The notes beneath the pieces were generated by a model that was not told the origin of the DNA, made no database searches, and saw only the letters and a list, made by a program, of their open reading frames with translations. A program made the translations under genes and the position numbers. From contig VNWV01000001.1 of assembly GCA_009801085.1 (NCBI GenBank), positions 1,302,001 through 1,366,000 on the forward strand: a stretch of DNA of 64,000 nt. Direction: 5' to 3'. Source of the stretch: Lasiodiplodia sp. COLG20. Taxonomy: Eukaryota; Ascomycota; Dothideomycetes; Botryosphaeriales; Botryosphaeriaceae. Below are positions 55,489 through 64,000 of this stretch, piece by piece (the stretch's first letter is position 1; the number at the start of each line of letters is the position of its first letter).

Positions 55489-57093
55489 CTACCTGTCAAT
55501 AACCTTACCCTTCTTCTTGTCATAATCCAAGACTTGCCTCTTGCGGTGGTTCTGCGCCATCTTCCACCGCACGTAGAGCATGACCGCGTCCTTGACCGCC
55601 ACGAACAGGCAGCCGCCAATCAAGCTGCGAGCCCATCGCTGCTGCAGCAAGCCCGTTGGCCGGCCGGTCGCGGGCGGCGTAGTCAACTTCCTTGGCAAGC
55701 CGAGACGGATCAGCTCACCCACGGCCGCGGCGATAGATGGGAAGACCAGAGCGCCGATAATGGTGTCTGCAAAAGTATTCGTCTGCCAGATAAGATTGCG
55801 ATCACGCTGATTGCGCTGGCGGGGCCGTGGTCGCTGTGGTGCCTCACCCTGCTGCTGCTGTTGTGGCGGCTGCTGCTGCGCTTGGGGAAGACCGTCGTCA
55901 TCCAGCGGAGGGGCATCGAACGGCGGCGCTTGATGGTTGGGAGGCCTGTCGCCGGGCCACTGGCCGACGCCCGGAAGGTCGTGGAAATCGTCGTGGAAGT
56001 GCTCCTCGTCATCCTCGTCGTTCAGGCCGAATTCCAGCAAGAGGTCGACGCCTTCGGCCTCCTCGAAGTGGTCAGCGCCGTTCTCCGCATTCTCCTGCTC
56101 GTCCTCCGTCTCGCCGGCGCGGGGCTGGACATCCTTCAGCCACTGGCGTTGCTTTTCTGCCCAAGTCTTTTCCATATATGTGTAGTAAGCGCCGCGGACG
56201 TAGGGGAGGAGCGAGAAGGAGAGCGCGGCGCTGGGCGGCCAGTGGCCGAAGTTGAGCACATCCTCGCCAACATTCGAAGAGGCGAGGAAGACGATAGGGA
56301 GGATGGGGAGGAAACTGTCAGCGATCGAGAAGCGGGAGGAGATTAGAATTGGCGGAATGGCAGAGAGGCCGAAGTACAGGCGGGCGTGCTCGAAGAAGCG
56401 TGTGACGGCAGCCAGAGCCACGGAGTCGTGCGCATGAGTGCGCCACACATCCGGCCCTTGGTGCAGAGGCTCCAGGATGCGATAGCCGTCTTCGAGACCG
56501 AAGATGGCGTACACGGTGCTCACGCCGTGCATGAAGCATGCTTGGTAGACTGTATATCCCAACACCCCCATGGCGCCTGGCAGTACGAGGTGGCTAGTTA
56601 TGCGCTCGATAATACGCACTCCGTTGACAATCTTGCTGGTCGGGCGCTTCAGGTGGATCTCGTTCTTGCACTGAGGGCACAAGAACGTGGAGCCTTTACC
56701 GGCCTGCTGGCGGGCATTCGGTGCTTCCTGGCTGGCGACCCAGTCGAGCAGACAGTCCTCATGAGCCACCAGGGCGCATGGACATGGACTGCGCCACTCG
56801 GACGAGTTGGGCCCATCCTCAGTCTCGTCGTTGAAGCAGATCCAGCATTTGCGCGGCTCGTCCTCCTCGTTATCCTGTGGCCGTACGGCAGCCTGCTTCC
56901 CCTCGGTCTTCTGAGATGCAGCGCTGTGGGACAGGATGTGGGCGCTATCGAACAGAACGGTATCCGAGGCGGCGGAGGCCGTGGAGAGGGACTCGCTGTC
57001 GGCGCGCGACAAGGTAGCCTGCTCGGAGGAGCTTCCCTGTTCGCGGGGCGACGAGCGTCGCTGCGATGCCTGGCGGGGAGGTAGAGATGCCAT
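55489..57093 (-). CDS. RING-CH (MARCH-type) membrane E3 ubiquitin ligase
   Basis: Single exon, 534 residues. After a Ser-rich N-terminus comes a RINGv finger of C4HC3 type: Cys83, Cys86 (CWICFND), Cys104, Cys106 (SPCPCA), His111, Cys114 (HEDCLLDWV) and Cys139, Cys142 (FLCPQCKNEI). Hydrophobic segments follow: HLVLPGAMGVLGYTVYQA, the FGLSAIPPILI region, SFLPILPIVFLAS and two C-terminal segments (FADTIIGALVFPSIAAAV, LIGGCLFVAVKDAVML). Between them lie a HFHDDFHDLPG acidic patch and a Gln/Pro-rich stretch. The layout resembles MARCH5-like ligases of mitochondria or ER; which membrane it occupies is not decided by the sequence. It shares a 392-base divergent promoter region with TFC6. A plus-strand open frame opposite its middle is a shadow. 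Confidence 0.88.
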   Translation of the reverse strand: MASLPPRQASQRRSSPREQGSSSEQATLSRADSESLSTASAASDTVLFDSAHILSHSAASQKTEGKQAAVRPQDNEEDEPRKCWICFNDETEDGPNSSEWRSPCPCALVAHEDCLLDWVASQEAPNARQQAGKGSTFLCPQCKNEIHLKRPTSKIVNGVRIIERITSHLVLPGAMGVLGYTVYQACFMHGVSTVYAIFGLEDGYRILEPLHQGPDVWRTHAHDSVALAAVTRFFEHARLYFGLSAIPPILISSRFSIADSFLPILPIVFLASSNVGEDVLNFGHWPPSAALSFSLLPYVRGAYYTYMEKTWAEKQRQWLKDVQPRAGETEDEQENAENGADHFEEAEGVDLLLEFGLNDEDDEEHFHDDFHDLPGVGQWPGDRPPNHQAPPFDAPPLDDDGLPQAQQQPPQQQQQGEAPQRPRPRQRNQRDRNLIWQTNTFADTIIGALVFPSIAAAVGELIRLGLPRKLTTPPATGRPTGLLQQRWARSLIGGCLFVAVKDAVMLYVRWKMAQNHRKRQVLDYDKKKGKVIDR

Positions 57094-57485
57094 AGGGAGA
57101 TGCTGCGGTACGGTATGGAAGCGGAGAAAGGAGGGTCGGAAACAGTGCTAGAGTGACATAGGGCCGAGGTTTGCGTAGAAACAGCAAGGAAAGAGCGTAT
57201 GGTTGCGTGGAGGCTGTGGGGATGCTTGTCTGCGACGATGTCATCCAGAGCTCGGGCGCGTTCGGCTACAACCGCGGCATCTTCATCGGCGCCCGCTTGA
57301 ACAATTTCTGCCGCGTCCCGGCCCATCGCCGCGCAACACCGCGCACGCGTCCACCTGACTCCGACACACCTGTGGGCCCGACTTCGCCCGGACATGTGAA
57401 CACGGGATTGCGATAAGGCGATTTGAACTCGGCCTAAAAAAAACTAACGCTACCTCACCCACCTCACCTGGACTACGGCAACACA
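57094..57485. promoter_or_regulatory. Divergent promoter region between RING-CH ligase and TFC6
   Basis: 392 bases between two start codons on opposite strands. It must contain both promoters. An A-run near 57436 precedes the TFC6 leader. Confidence 0.5.
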
Positions 57486-59777
57486 ATGGCTACCCGGCGA
57501 ACGTCCGGCAGAGCGCGTCCAGCCAAACGCTACACAAATGATGCATTTGACGGTCTAGATTTTGACGATGAGGCTACGGGCAGCGAGATTTTTGCCCATG
57601 AAGAAGACTCAGGCGAAGATGATGACTTTGACGCAGCAGCAGCAGAAGACGAGCCTGACGTTGAGGAGGACGTCTCCGAAGGCGCTGCCTCTGGGGAGGA
57701 GGAAGATGGCTATGGCGAAGATATGCTGAGCGATGACGATATCATTGGACCAGAGAACGATCGTCCCGCTCGCAAACAGAAAAGAAAAGGCGGCAAGCCG
57801 GTCAAGCCCGGCTTCATACAGCGGGCCGAAGCATCTTCATTCAAAACCGGCAGCTTCAGTTTGCTGGCCTCACGAGCTCACGACCACAAGGAATCTGAAA
57901 TCAAGGTTTCTTCCAGAGGTGTTCCGGAAATGTACCACAACACCGGTAAGGACACCAGGATACTAAATCTTTTCGGCCCAGCCAAAGAAGATGTTGTACC
58001 GGCAACCACAGCTCGAGACAGATGGCATGATGAGCCTGTGCTACCAAGCCGACGAGTAAATAAGCATGGTGAAGGTGGGATGGCCTTTAGTCCAATTTAC
58101 ACCAAAGCTGTGCGCGATCACGAGGCAAGCAAAGGCTGGGAATGGTATTATGAAAGAGGAGGCGAGCAGGCATTCCGAACCCGGCAAAAGGTCGAAAGCT
58201 TATCTGCCGATGAGGCAGCTGAATACCTCCCTCAAGCTGGTAAAGCTGATCAACTCGTACTTCTCGGACCGTTCCAAAACCAAAAGCCCTTCCAAATTGC
58301 GGCAGGAGAGGTGATCAACATCGGTCAGGCATGGTCAAAAGACGCTTACAAAACCAATGCTGAGGAGGAAGCCGGAAGTACTACCAAGGAAGCACCACTG
58401 AGACAAGCGTGGCTTTTTAACTTGGGCTACAAGGTTCAGTGTCTTGAATGGGTCCCGTGGCAAGAGGGCTCACAATACGTTTCGACAGCGGCGATGCAGC
58501 GACAGAAGTCTTACAAAACGACTGAAGCTCACGGCGCGCCAGGCTTTGCTCCCGCCGATCCAACTCCAGCAGCAATCCAAATTTGGATGATCCGGTCGAC
58601 CGATGATGGACGATTAGATTACGACCATGTCCCGAAGCTTGAGCTTGCATTGTGTACGGATTGGGGCAGCGTACGCAGCATAAGATGGTGCCCTATGCCT
58701 CGAAGGAAAGAAGAAAATGAGGATGAAGTGCATCTTGGGCTTCTGGCAGGTGTATGGGCGGATGGACGAATGAGAGTCTTGGATATTAGATATCCCAAGT
58801 CTTCAGCAAGCCACTTCCTCCGCATACAAACAGCTGCCTTCGAGTCAAAGCCGCCCGACTCCATTTACACGAGTGTGACCTGGCTTTCAAGCAACCATGT
58901 CGCATGCGGCTGCGCTAATGGTAGCTTTGCAGTCTTCGACATTTCCGACTTCCTTCTTTCCCCTGTTCCGAGCGGACCCAGAGGTCCCCGGCCGATGATT
59001 TACCAAAATCTCCACAGCAGTTACATCCTCAGTATCGCCTCAGCCTACCCATCCAGCCCACATTGTATTGCAACAAGCAGTATGGATGGCTTCCTTCGTC
59101 TCGTAGACATCCGTGCTCCGAACCAAGATACTGTATTCTCTCAGCGATCCCGTACTGGAAGCGCACCGTTAGCATGGCACGAAATTTCGCAGAGTTTCCT
59201 GACCTGTGACGAGAATTACACGCTTCTGGCCCTCTCTCTCCGCCGCTTTCACGTCAATATGAGTGTAGGTCGAGCAAACAGCAATATACAGCACATCTCC
59301 GCAAGCCCGGTTCATCCGTTCACCCTCATCGGCTGCACGGACGGCATGGTCATAAGCACCAATCCGATGCGCAAAGTTCTGATTGCCAAAGCGGAAATGT
59401 GGCACCAGACGTGGTTCATGCACGAATGGCGACGCGCCATGGGCAAGCACGGGACTATCGACGAGGCCTCCGCAGCTGCTGACACTCGCAGCGAGCTGAA
59501 GAAACCGCCGGACAACGTAATGAAGATGAAGCCAGACGTCGAGCTCAAGCGTACGGGAACGATGAGCAGGATTGTCGACGGGTTCAAGGCGGAAGTTTAT
59601 AAGCTTTGGGTGGAGCAGGGTCTGCCAAATCAGTACGAAGGTGTGGTTTACAATACAATTTACGAAGAAGAGTCGGCGTCGACACAAGTTGCGTGGAACC
59701 CGAATTTGAGATGCGGAGGATGGGCAGCCGCTGGACTGGGAAACGGCCTGGTCAGGATCGAAGATTTGGCACTCTAA
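57486..59777 (+). CDS. TFC6: TFIIIC subunit TFC6 (tau91-like), WD40 protein
   Basis: Single exon, 763 residues. The N-terminus has an AT-hook-like basic motif (RRTSGRARPAKRY), then a long acidic region. The PEMYHNTGKDTRILNLFGP segment, the RWHDEPVLPSRR motif and the GWEWYYERGG block are, from memory, features of fungal TFIIIC 6 proteins. The beta-propeller starts near residue 315 (YKVQCLEWVPW) and includes TDWGSVRSIRWCPMP, LGLLAGVWADGRMRVLDIR, ASSMDG-like ATSSMDGFLRLVDIR and GCTDGMVISTNP. TFC6 with TFC3 and others forms the tauB half of TFIIIC, which binds the B box of tRNA genes. The protein ends YEESASTQVAWNPNLR and a typical WAAAGLGNGLVRIEDL blade. Long uninterrupted exon in contrast to its neighbours. 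Confidence 0.87.
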   Translation: MATRRTSGRARPAKRYTNDAFDGLDFDDEATGSEIFAHEEDSGEDDDFDAAAAEDEPDVEEDVSEGAASGEEEDGYGEDMLSDDDIIGPENDRPARKQKRKGGKPVKPGFIQRAEASSFKTGSFSLLASRAHDHKESEIKVSSRGVPEMYHNTGKDTRILNLFGPAKEDVVPATTARDRWHDEPVLPSRRVNKHGEGGMAFSPIYTKAVRDHEASKGWEWYYERGGEQAFRTRQKVESLSADEAAEYLPQAGKADQLVLLGPFQNQKPFQIAAGEVINIGQAWSKDAYKTNAEEEAGSTTKEAPLRQAWLFNLGYKVQCLEWVPWQEGSQYVSTAAMQRQKSYKTTEAHGAPGFAPADPTPAAIQIWMIRSTDDGRLDYDHVPKLELALCTDWGSVRSIRWCPMPRRKEENEDEVHLGLLAGVWADGRMRVLDIRYPKSSASHFLRIQTAAFESKPPDSIYTSVTWLSSNHVACGCANGSFAVFDISDFLLSPVPSGPRGPRPMIYQNLHSSYILSIASAYPSSPHCIATSSMDGFLRLVDIRAPNQDTVFSQRSRTGSAPLAWHEISQSFLTCDENYTLLALSLRRFHVNMSVGRANSNIQHISASPVHPFTLIGCTDGMVISTNPMRKVLIAKAEMWHQTWFMHEWRRAMGKHGTIDEASAAADTRSELKKPPDNVMKMKPDVELKRTGTMSRIVDGFKAEVYKLWVEQGLPNQYEGVVYNTIYEEESASTQVAWNPNLRCGGWAAAGLGNGLVRIEDLAL

Positions 59778-60419
59778 GATGGCAATCATACTGTGTCATC
59801 TTTTACAAGTTCAGCAAGATTCTGGCAGACTCATCTTTTCCTCGTTTCCGAAAGCGTTGCTTTAGTGCTAGCGTCAAGGTCATTGGAGGAGGCCCTTTGC
59901 AGATCCAGTTCTCCAGATATCATTCCAAATTCACCCACATGTGCCAGTCTATTTTGATGCGCCGATCTTGTGCTTCGTCCAAATGATCAGATAACAGGAT
60001 AGGTTGCCATGGCACCCTGGACCCTGAAGGAAGAGGCTAGCCATATAGTGCGTGATAGTGAGGCTTGGCCCAAGCTCCAAGCTCCGGTTCAGCCCTACGC
60101 GCGCTTGCCGTACCACGGTCCGTCTCTCCACCGCCTCTCTATCACCATCACACGGACACCAAGTACCCCGCTATTCCGTGTCCCCATTCTTTCATTTTCT
60201 TTACACTTATTTCCTTTGTAACCCTGCCCTCACGTTTCTGAACAAGTAACGACCGTCCTCTACCTCACGCTCGTCGCTAGCCCTCAACAAGAACCCCTTC
60301 CAACACACGTACACGCCGCGACACAGCACGCGCCGATCAGCGCTCCTCAAACTGCCATACGCTAAGACTGCACATACGACAAAAATTATATCGAGCGAGA
60401 AACCAGCCACCTACACAAC
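59778..60419. other. Intergenic region upstream of the DUF4870-like gene
   Basis: About 0.64 kb. The last 300 bases are pyrimidine-rich leader. No gene supported. Confidence 0.4.
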
Positions 60420-61177
60420 ATGAACTTCGCGCCCTACCAGGACGCCTCTCCGGAGAACACGCGGGCCATGTCGCCACCAATCCGCTCACCAACACACTCG
60501 CCGCGACCCTCGCTCTCCACTAGCCGCCACCAGCGTGGGAACAGCGCGCTCGGTACATCGGCAATCGCGTCGCCGCAAGGAAACCAGAACTCGGCGGCGT
60601 CGTACTTCCCTCCGCAGCGAGGAAGCGCCGATCTGGAGCGAGGGTGGGGTGACAACAGCAACAACAACGCGGCATGGGGCAATACAAGCACGGTCAGCGT
60701 AGGTGGAAGGGAGAATCTGGATTTGTTCGAGACAAGGTTGGGGATACGGATGGATTGGGAGGCGTGTTTGGCGTACCTGTTGCTGCCGCCGGCAGGGGGA
60801 GTACTGTTGCTTGTGTTGGAGCATCGGAGCGATTACGTGAGGTAAGTGTCCATGAAGAACGGAAGGCAATATGGAAGAATTAAGCTGACGGTGTGGTACT
60901 GGACAGGTTTCACGCATGGCAATCGGCGCTGCTGTTCTCGTTTATGTTCGTTGTCCACATCATCTTCTCGTTTTCCTCGTTGATCTCCTGGCTCCTCTTC
61001 TTCCTCGACGTGGGTATGATTGGGTTCCTTACGATGCGAGCATATCGCGATGGTAAGCAAATACATTGTCGGGACGCAAAAGAGCTTCGTTGCTGACTTT
61101 TCATAGCGGAAACTCTTGATCGTTGCGAGATTCCGTACTTTGGAACACTGGCGAGCTCAATTCTCGACGACGAGTAG
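60420..61177 (+). CDS. Small multi-pass membrane protein (DUF4870/Tic20-like, UPF0132)
   Basis: Three exons, 60420-60841, 60907-61052 and 61107-61177, give 212 residues. The first 110 residues are disordered and rich in Ser, Pro, Asn and Gln. The membrane part then reads GIRMDWEACLAYLLLPPAGGVLLLVLEH, RFHAWQSALLFSFMFVVHIIFSF and ISWLLFFLDVGMIGFLTMRAYRDAE, followed by a short tail (YFGTLASSILDDE). The FHAWQSALLF pattern, two residues after a polar loop, is typical of DUF4870 proteins, small membrane proteins with a Tic20-like fold and no firmly known function in fungi. All splice sites are GT/AG and the C-terminal tail is acidic. The call is good at family level only. Confidence 0.82.
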
Positions 61178-61616
61178 TCCCATCCATCGTTGATGTGCTG
61201 CTCCATGCGGTTTTGCCTGTAGATGGAAATTGGTTAATGGTCTACTCTGCGTTGGATACCCTCTCCGCGAGCTGTTTGTTAATGCTGTTATGCCTATGCG
61301 TCAATCCTAGCAGCATCATAGATGCGAAACGTGTTGTACGATTAAGCGCATGTTTATTTGAATTTTATCTAGTTTTTTCCCATCATTTTTCTTTCATCGT
61401 AAAACGTGGGGTATCAGGAATTTCTTGACACTGTGTAGGGATTTTCAGAGGCGACTGGAAGAGGAGCTGATGAGTAATGGCGAGTGCTTCCAGTTGGCCG
61501 AAGCGCGGTAATTCACTCGGGCCGCGGGGCGACGTCATTCTGCGGGAGCTCTGGTGCAACCCTCCAAACCCCCACGAACCTCCGCGACCATAACACATAC
61601 CCTTAATCAGCCTTCA
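61178..61616. promoter_or_regulatory. Intergenic spacer upstream of the enoyl reductase
   Basis: About 0.44 kb between two same-strand genes. An in-frame extension of the downstream gene to 61554 has no ATG and is treated as leader. Confidence 0.4.
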
Positions 61617-62804
61617 ATGGCTTCCAGACGAGTACTGCTTTCGACCGCCGCGCGGCCCATCGCGGCTGCCCGCCCCGCCCTCCGCTCCTCCACGCTGCAG
61701 GCTCGCTGCATCTCCGTCTACGGCTACGAGCAAACAAAGGCATTGGCTTTCGAGAAGTACGGCGAGCCGCAGGACGTGCTGCGCCTACACCAGCACTCAA
61801 TCTCGCCCGCGCATGGTGACAAGCTGACGCTGCGCTTCCTCGCCGCGCCCATCAACCCGGCCGACATCAACCAGATCCAGGGCGTGTACCCGTCCAAGCC
61901 GACATTCACCACTGAGCTAAGCACACCAAACCCGATTGCTGTGGGCGGTAATGAGGGCGTGGCCGAGGTTCTGTCCGCAGGCTCCGGCGTCAAGGGTCTC
62001 AGCCGAGGCGACTGGGTCATCATGAAGCAGCCGGGCTTCGGCACCTGGCGAACACACGCGCAGACGGACGCGTCGAACCTGCTGAAGATCGAGAACAAGG
62101 ACGGCCTGACGCCGATCCAGGCCGGCACCGTCAGCATCAATCCGTGCACGGCGTACCGCATGCTGCGCGACTTCTCCGACATGAAGGAAGGCGACTGGTT
62201 TGTGCAGAACGGCGCCAACTCAGGTGTCGGCCGCGCCGCAATCCAGCTCGGCAAGCTCTGGGGCTACCGCAGCATCAACGTGATCCGTGCGAGGCCGGAG
62301 GGCACCGACGCGCTGAAGCAGGAGCTGCTGGACCTCGGCGCGGATGTCGTCGTGACGGACGAGGAGCTGCAGGAGAAGGGCTTCAGCGAGCGCGTCAAGG
62401 AGTGGACCAAGGGCGGCCGCGACCGCGTCCTGCTCGGTCTCAACTGCGTTGGCGGCAAGCCTGCCACGGCCCTCGCGAAGCTGCTCTCGCCCGAAGCGCA
62501 CTTCGTCACCTACGGCGGCATGTCGAAGCAGCCCGTCCAGCTGCCCACCGCCCTGCTCATCTTCAAGAACATCCATTTCGATGGCTTCTGGGTCAGCCAG
62601 TGGGGCAAGAAGCACCCTGATGAGAAGAAAAAGACGGTCGACCACGTGCTGGATCTGATTCGTGAAGGCAAGTTTAAGGATGTGCCCGTGGATGAGGTTA
62701 AGTGGGAGTGGAAAACGGAACAGGAGACGCTGGTGAAGGCTGTACAGGGCACGCTTAGTGGGTTCAGGTCTGGTAAGGGCGTTTTCGTCTTTGGGGAGAC
62801 GTAA
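61617..62804 (+). CDS. ETR1: Mitochondrial 2-enoyl thioester reductase (MECR/Etr1)
   Basis: Single exon, 395 residues from MASRRVLLSTAARP. The first 30 or so residues are Arg/Ala/Ser-rich without acidic residues, as in a mitochondrial targeting peptide. The MDR (medium-chain dehydrogenase/reductase) fold follows: YGEPQDVLRLHQ, the substrate-side AAPINPADINQIQGVYP with its conserved Tyr, GGNEGVAEVL, DWVIMKQPGFGTWRTHA, and the NADPH-binding FVQNGANSGVGRAAIQLGK with a Rossmann strand INVIRARP. LNCVGGKPATALAKLL and TYGGMSKQPV complete the match. There is no zinc-binding Cys set. The enzyme reduces trans-2-enoyl-ACP in mitochondrial fatty-acid synthesis, the source of lipoic acid, and supports respiration. 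The last residues FRSGKGVFVFGET are typical. Confidence 0.93.
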   Translation: MASRRVLLSTAARPIAAARPALRSSTLQARCISVYGYEQTKALAFEKYGEPQDVLRLHQHSISPAHGDKLTLRFLAAPINPADINQIQGVYPSKPTFTTELSTPNPIAVGGNEGVAEVLSAGSGVKGLSRGDWVIMKQPGFGTWRTHAQTDASNLLKIENKDGLTPIQAGTVSINPCTAYRMLRDFSDMKEGDWFVQNGANSGVGRAAIQLGKLWGYRSINVIRARPEGTDALKQELLDLGADVVVTDEELQEKGFSERVKEWTKGGRDRVLLGLNCVGGKPATALAKLLSPEAHFVTYGGMSKQPVQLPTALLIFKNIHFDGFWVSQWGKKHPDEKKKTVDHVLDLIREGKFKDVPVDEVKWEWKTEQETLVKAVQGTLSGFRSGKGVFVFGET

Positions 62805-64000
62805 ATTGGTAGCTTCGTGTCAATATAAGCCTATGATTTTATTATGTTTGTTCTTGCAACTCGTGAAATCCATGCGCTGGCCACTTTTGTGACCATTTGC
62901 ATATAAGTCCCTTGATGCGGCACCTCCGAATACCCTCAGAGTCCATGGAGAAGCCAGTACCGTCTAGATAAGGAAATTGCAGTTCGTCTAGAGCACTTCC
63001 TTGGCTACCTTGATCCCGTCCAGCCCCAGCTTCTTCTTTCGCGTCATGGTAGCAGTTTTGGTCTCTTGGAATGGCACTTCCCAAGCAGGAAAGGCTTGGC
63101 CATCGTATGTTTGCAACTGCGATCTTTCAGAAAGACTGAAGAGCCGTCGAAGTTGGGCCACGGGCAGTGACGGACAGCTTCCCTGGAAATGTTCCTTGAT
63201 TTCACACTATGAAACCCTATTCAACTTGCTAGGAATATCATAGGCTACGAGATTCCAAACATGAATAAACATGTAAACGTTGCAGGAATTGCAAGTCTTC
63301 GCAAAATGCGCTGGCATAATCTTGAAGTCCGTGATGCATGGTGCAAAGGGCTTGCGCCCCATGATGTTCCTTCTCTAATTCTTGAATCCGTACTTGCAGC
63401 ACTCATATTAATTGCCTTCTAGGAAGTAATTCCGCCAATTCTGACACGAGTGTGATTTCCATTCATATGGGCTGTCGCTATTTCCTCCCATCACGATTGA
63501 CCCGCTCTTTGAACTGAGCTTCCCCTCTGCCCTTCACCATACCCTCAGCATGAACTTCACGTCTCTCATCCGTTATGATGCACCTCAGTCTATTATTCCA
63601 TCGATTCTTCTCTAGCTTTGCTGTCTCCACAAACTCGTGTTTGGTCTCCGCGCACCAGCAACTCGAGTTCCGCTAGGAACGCAGCCACTGTACAGTTCTA
63701 CTCGGAATCGCCCTCTCTTCCCTACAGAACTGAACCCAATCCAACTCGATACCGCAACAACTTCAAGTCAGAGCCACCACCATCACACCATTCTAACCGA
63801 TCCCCGACAAAAGAGTCATGGGTCATGCAAGAGTGGCTTCACACAAAGACTTCGAACGGCAGCCGGATGGCGTGGTGAAGATCGGGAGAAGACCTGCATT
63901 CATGAAAGAGGTATTGCAGAGTATTTTGACGTCCTGTTCGACCTCCAATTCTCTCATATTTTGCCGCTTGTACCTATGCCCCTCCCATGCCGTTCCATTT
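62805..64000. other. Right-hand flank, no firm gene
   Basis: About 1.2 kb past the enoyl reductase. Most is unremarkable. An ATG at 63808 opens a frame beginning MGHARVASHKDF and continuing KIGRRPAFMKE, which has some protein character and could be a first exon of a gene leaving the window, but nothing confirms it. Confidence 0.35.

Noticed and set aside
55534..56346. 270-codon plus-strand frame opposite the RING-CH gene
   Set aside because: Antisense shadow; the minus strand encodes an intact C4HC3 finger and membrane helices.
1..64000. CRISPR arrays, bacterial operons or ribosome binding sites
   Set aside because: No regularly spaced direct repeats; spliced genes and polymerase III tRNA features show a nuclear eukaryotic genome.

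Overview
This window comes from a filamentous ascomycete (Pezizomycotina). I lean towards Dothideomycetes, but the sequence alone does not settle it. The evidence is many short introns of about 50 to 75 bases with GTAAGT-like donors, recognisable fungal proteins (ARL1, ARP8, PAF1, NHP6, HMG-CoA synthase, MCP1, TFIIIC subunit TFC6, a 2-enoyl thioester reductase), an AflR-like Zn2Cys6 regulator, and intron-containing eukaryotic tRNA genes. Exon boundaries below were read by eye from splice signals, reading phase and family conservation.

Layout. 1-6.5 kb: the 3' part of a NOP8/NOL8-like nucleolar protein, a two-helix membrane protein with a long disordered tail, and ARL1 (six exons, minus strand). 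7.0-9.35 kb: a minus-strand gene that, once spliced, joins an isochorismatase-fold (biuret hydrolase-like) domain to an allophanate hydrolase-type amidase. 9.9-14.9 kb: ARP8, with an unusually long intron, and PAF1. 16-18.8 kb: an epoxide hydrolase and an RNase H-fold protein. 22.4-26.9 kb: NHP6 and HMG-CoA synthase. 31.3-36.4 kb: two conserved fungal membrane glycoproteins of unknown function. 36.4-42.6 kb: a gene-poor, largely AT-rich stretch with a degenerate coding relic, a clean tRNA-Tyr and a damaged tRNA-Ala. 42.7-45.0 kb: an RBR-type E3 ubiquitin ligase. 47.0-52.1 kb: a Zn2Cys6 regulator, an ATP-grasp enzyme and a family 2 O-methyltransferase side by side, a possible small biosynthetic locus. 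52.6-62.8 kb: MCP1, a C2H2 zinc-finger protein with an apparent GA-AG intron, a RING-CH membrane E3 ligase, TFC6, a DUF4870-like membrane protein and the mitochondrial enoyl reductase.

Most of the window is housekeeping: chromatin and transcription (ARP8, PAF1, NHP6, TFC6), membrane traffic and ubiquitin (ARL1, RBR, RING-CH), lipid and mitochondrial metabolism (HMG-CoA synthase, enoyl reductase, MCP1). The parts most worth a second look are the two-domain hydrolase, which could turn biuret into allophanate and then break it down on one polypeptide; the regulator/ATP-grasp/methyltransferase trio, which has no classical synthase nearby; and the non-canonical intron at 54312-54512.
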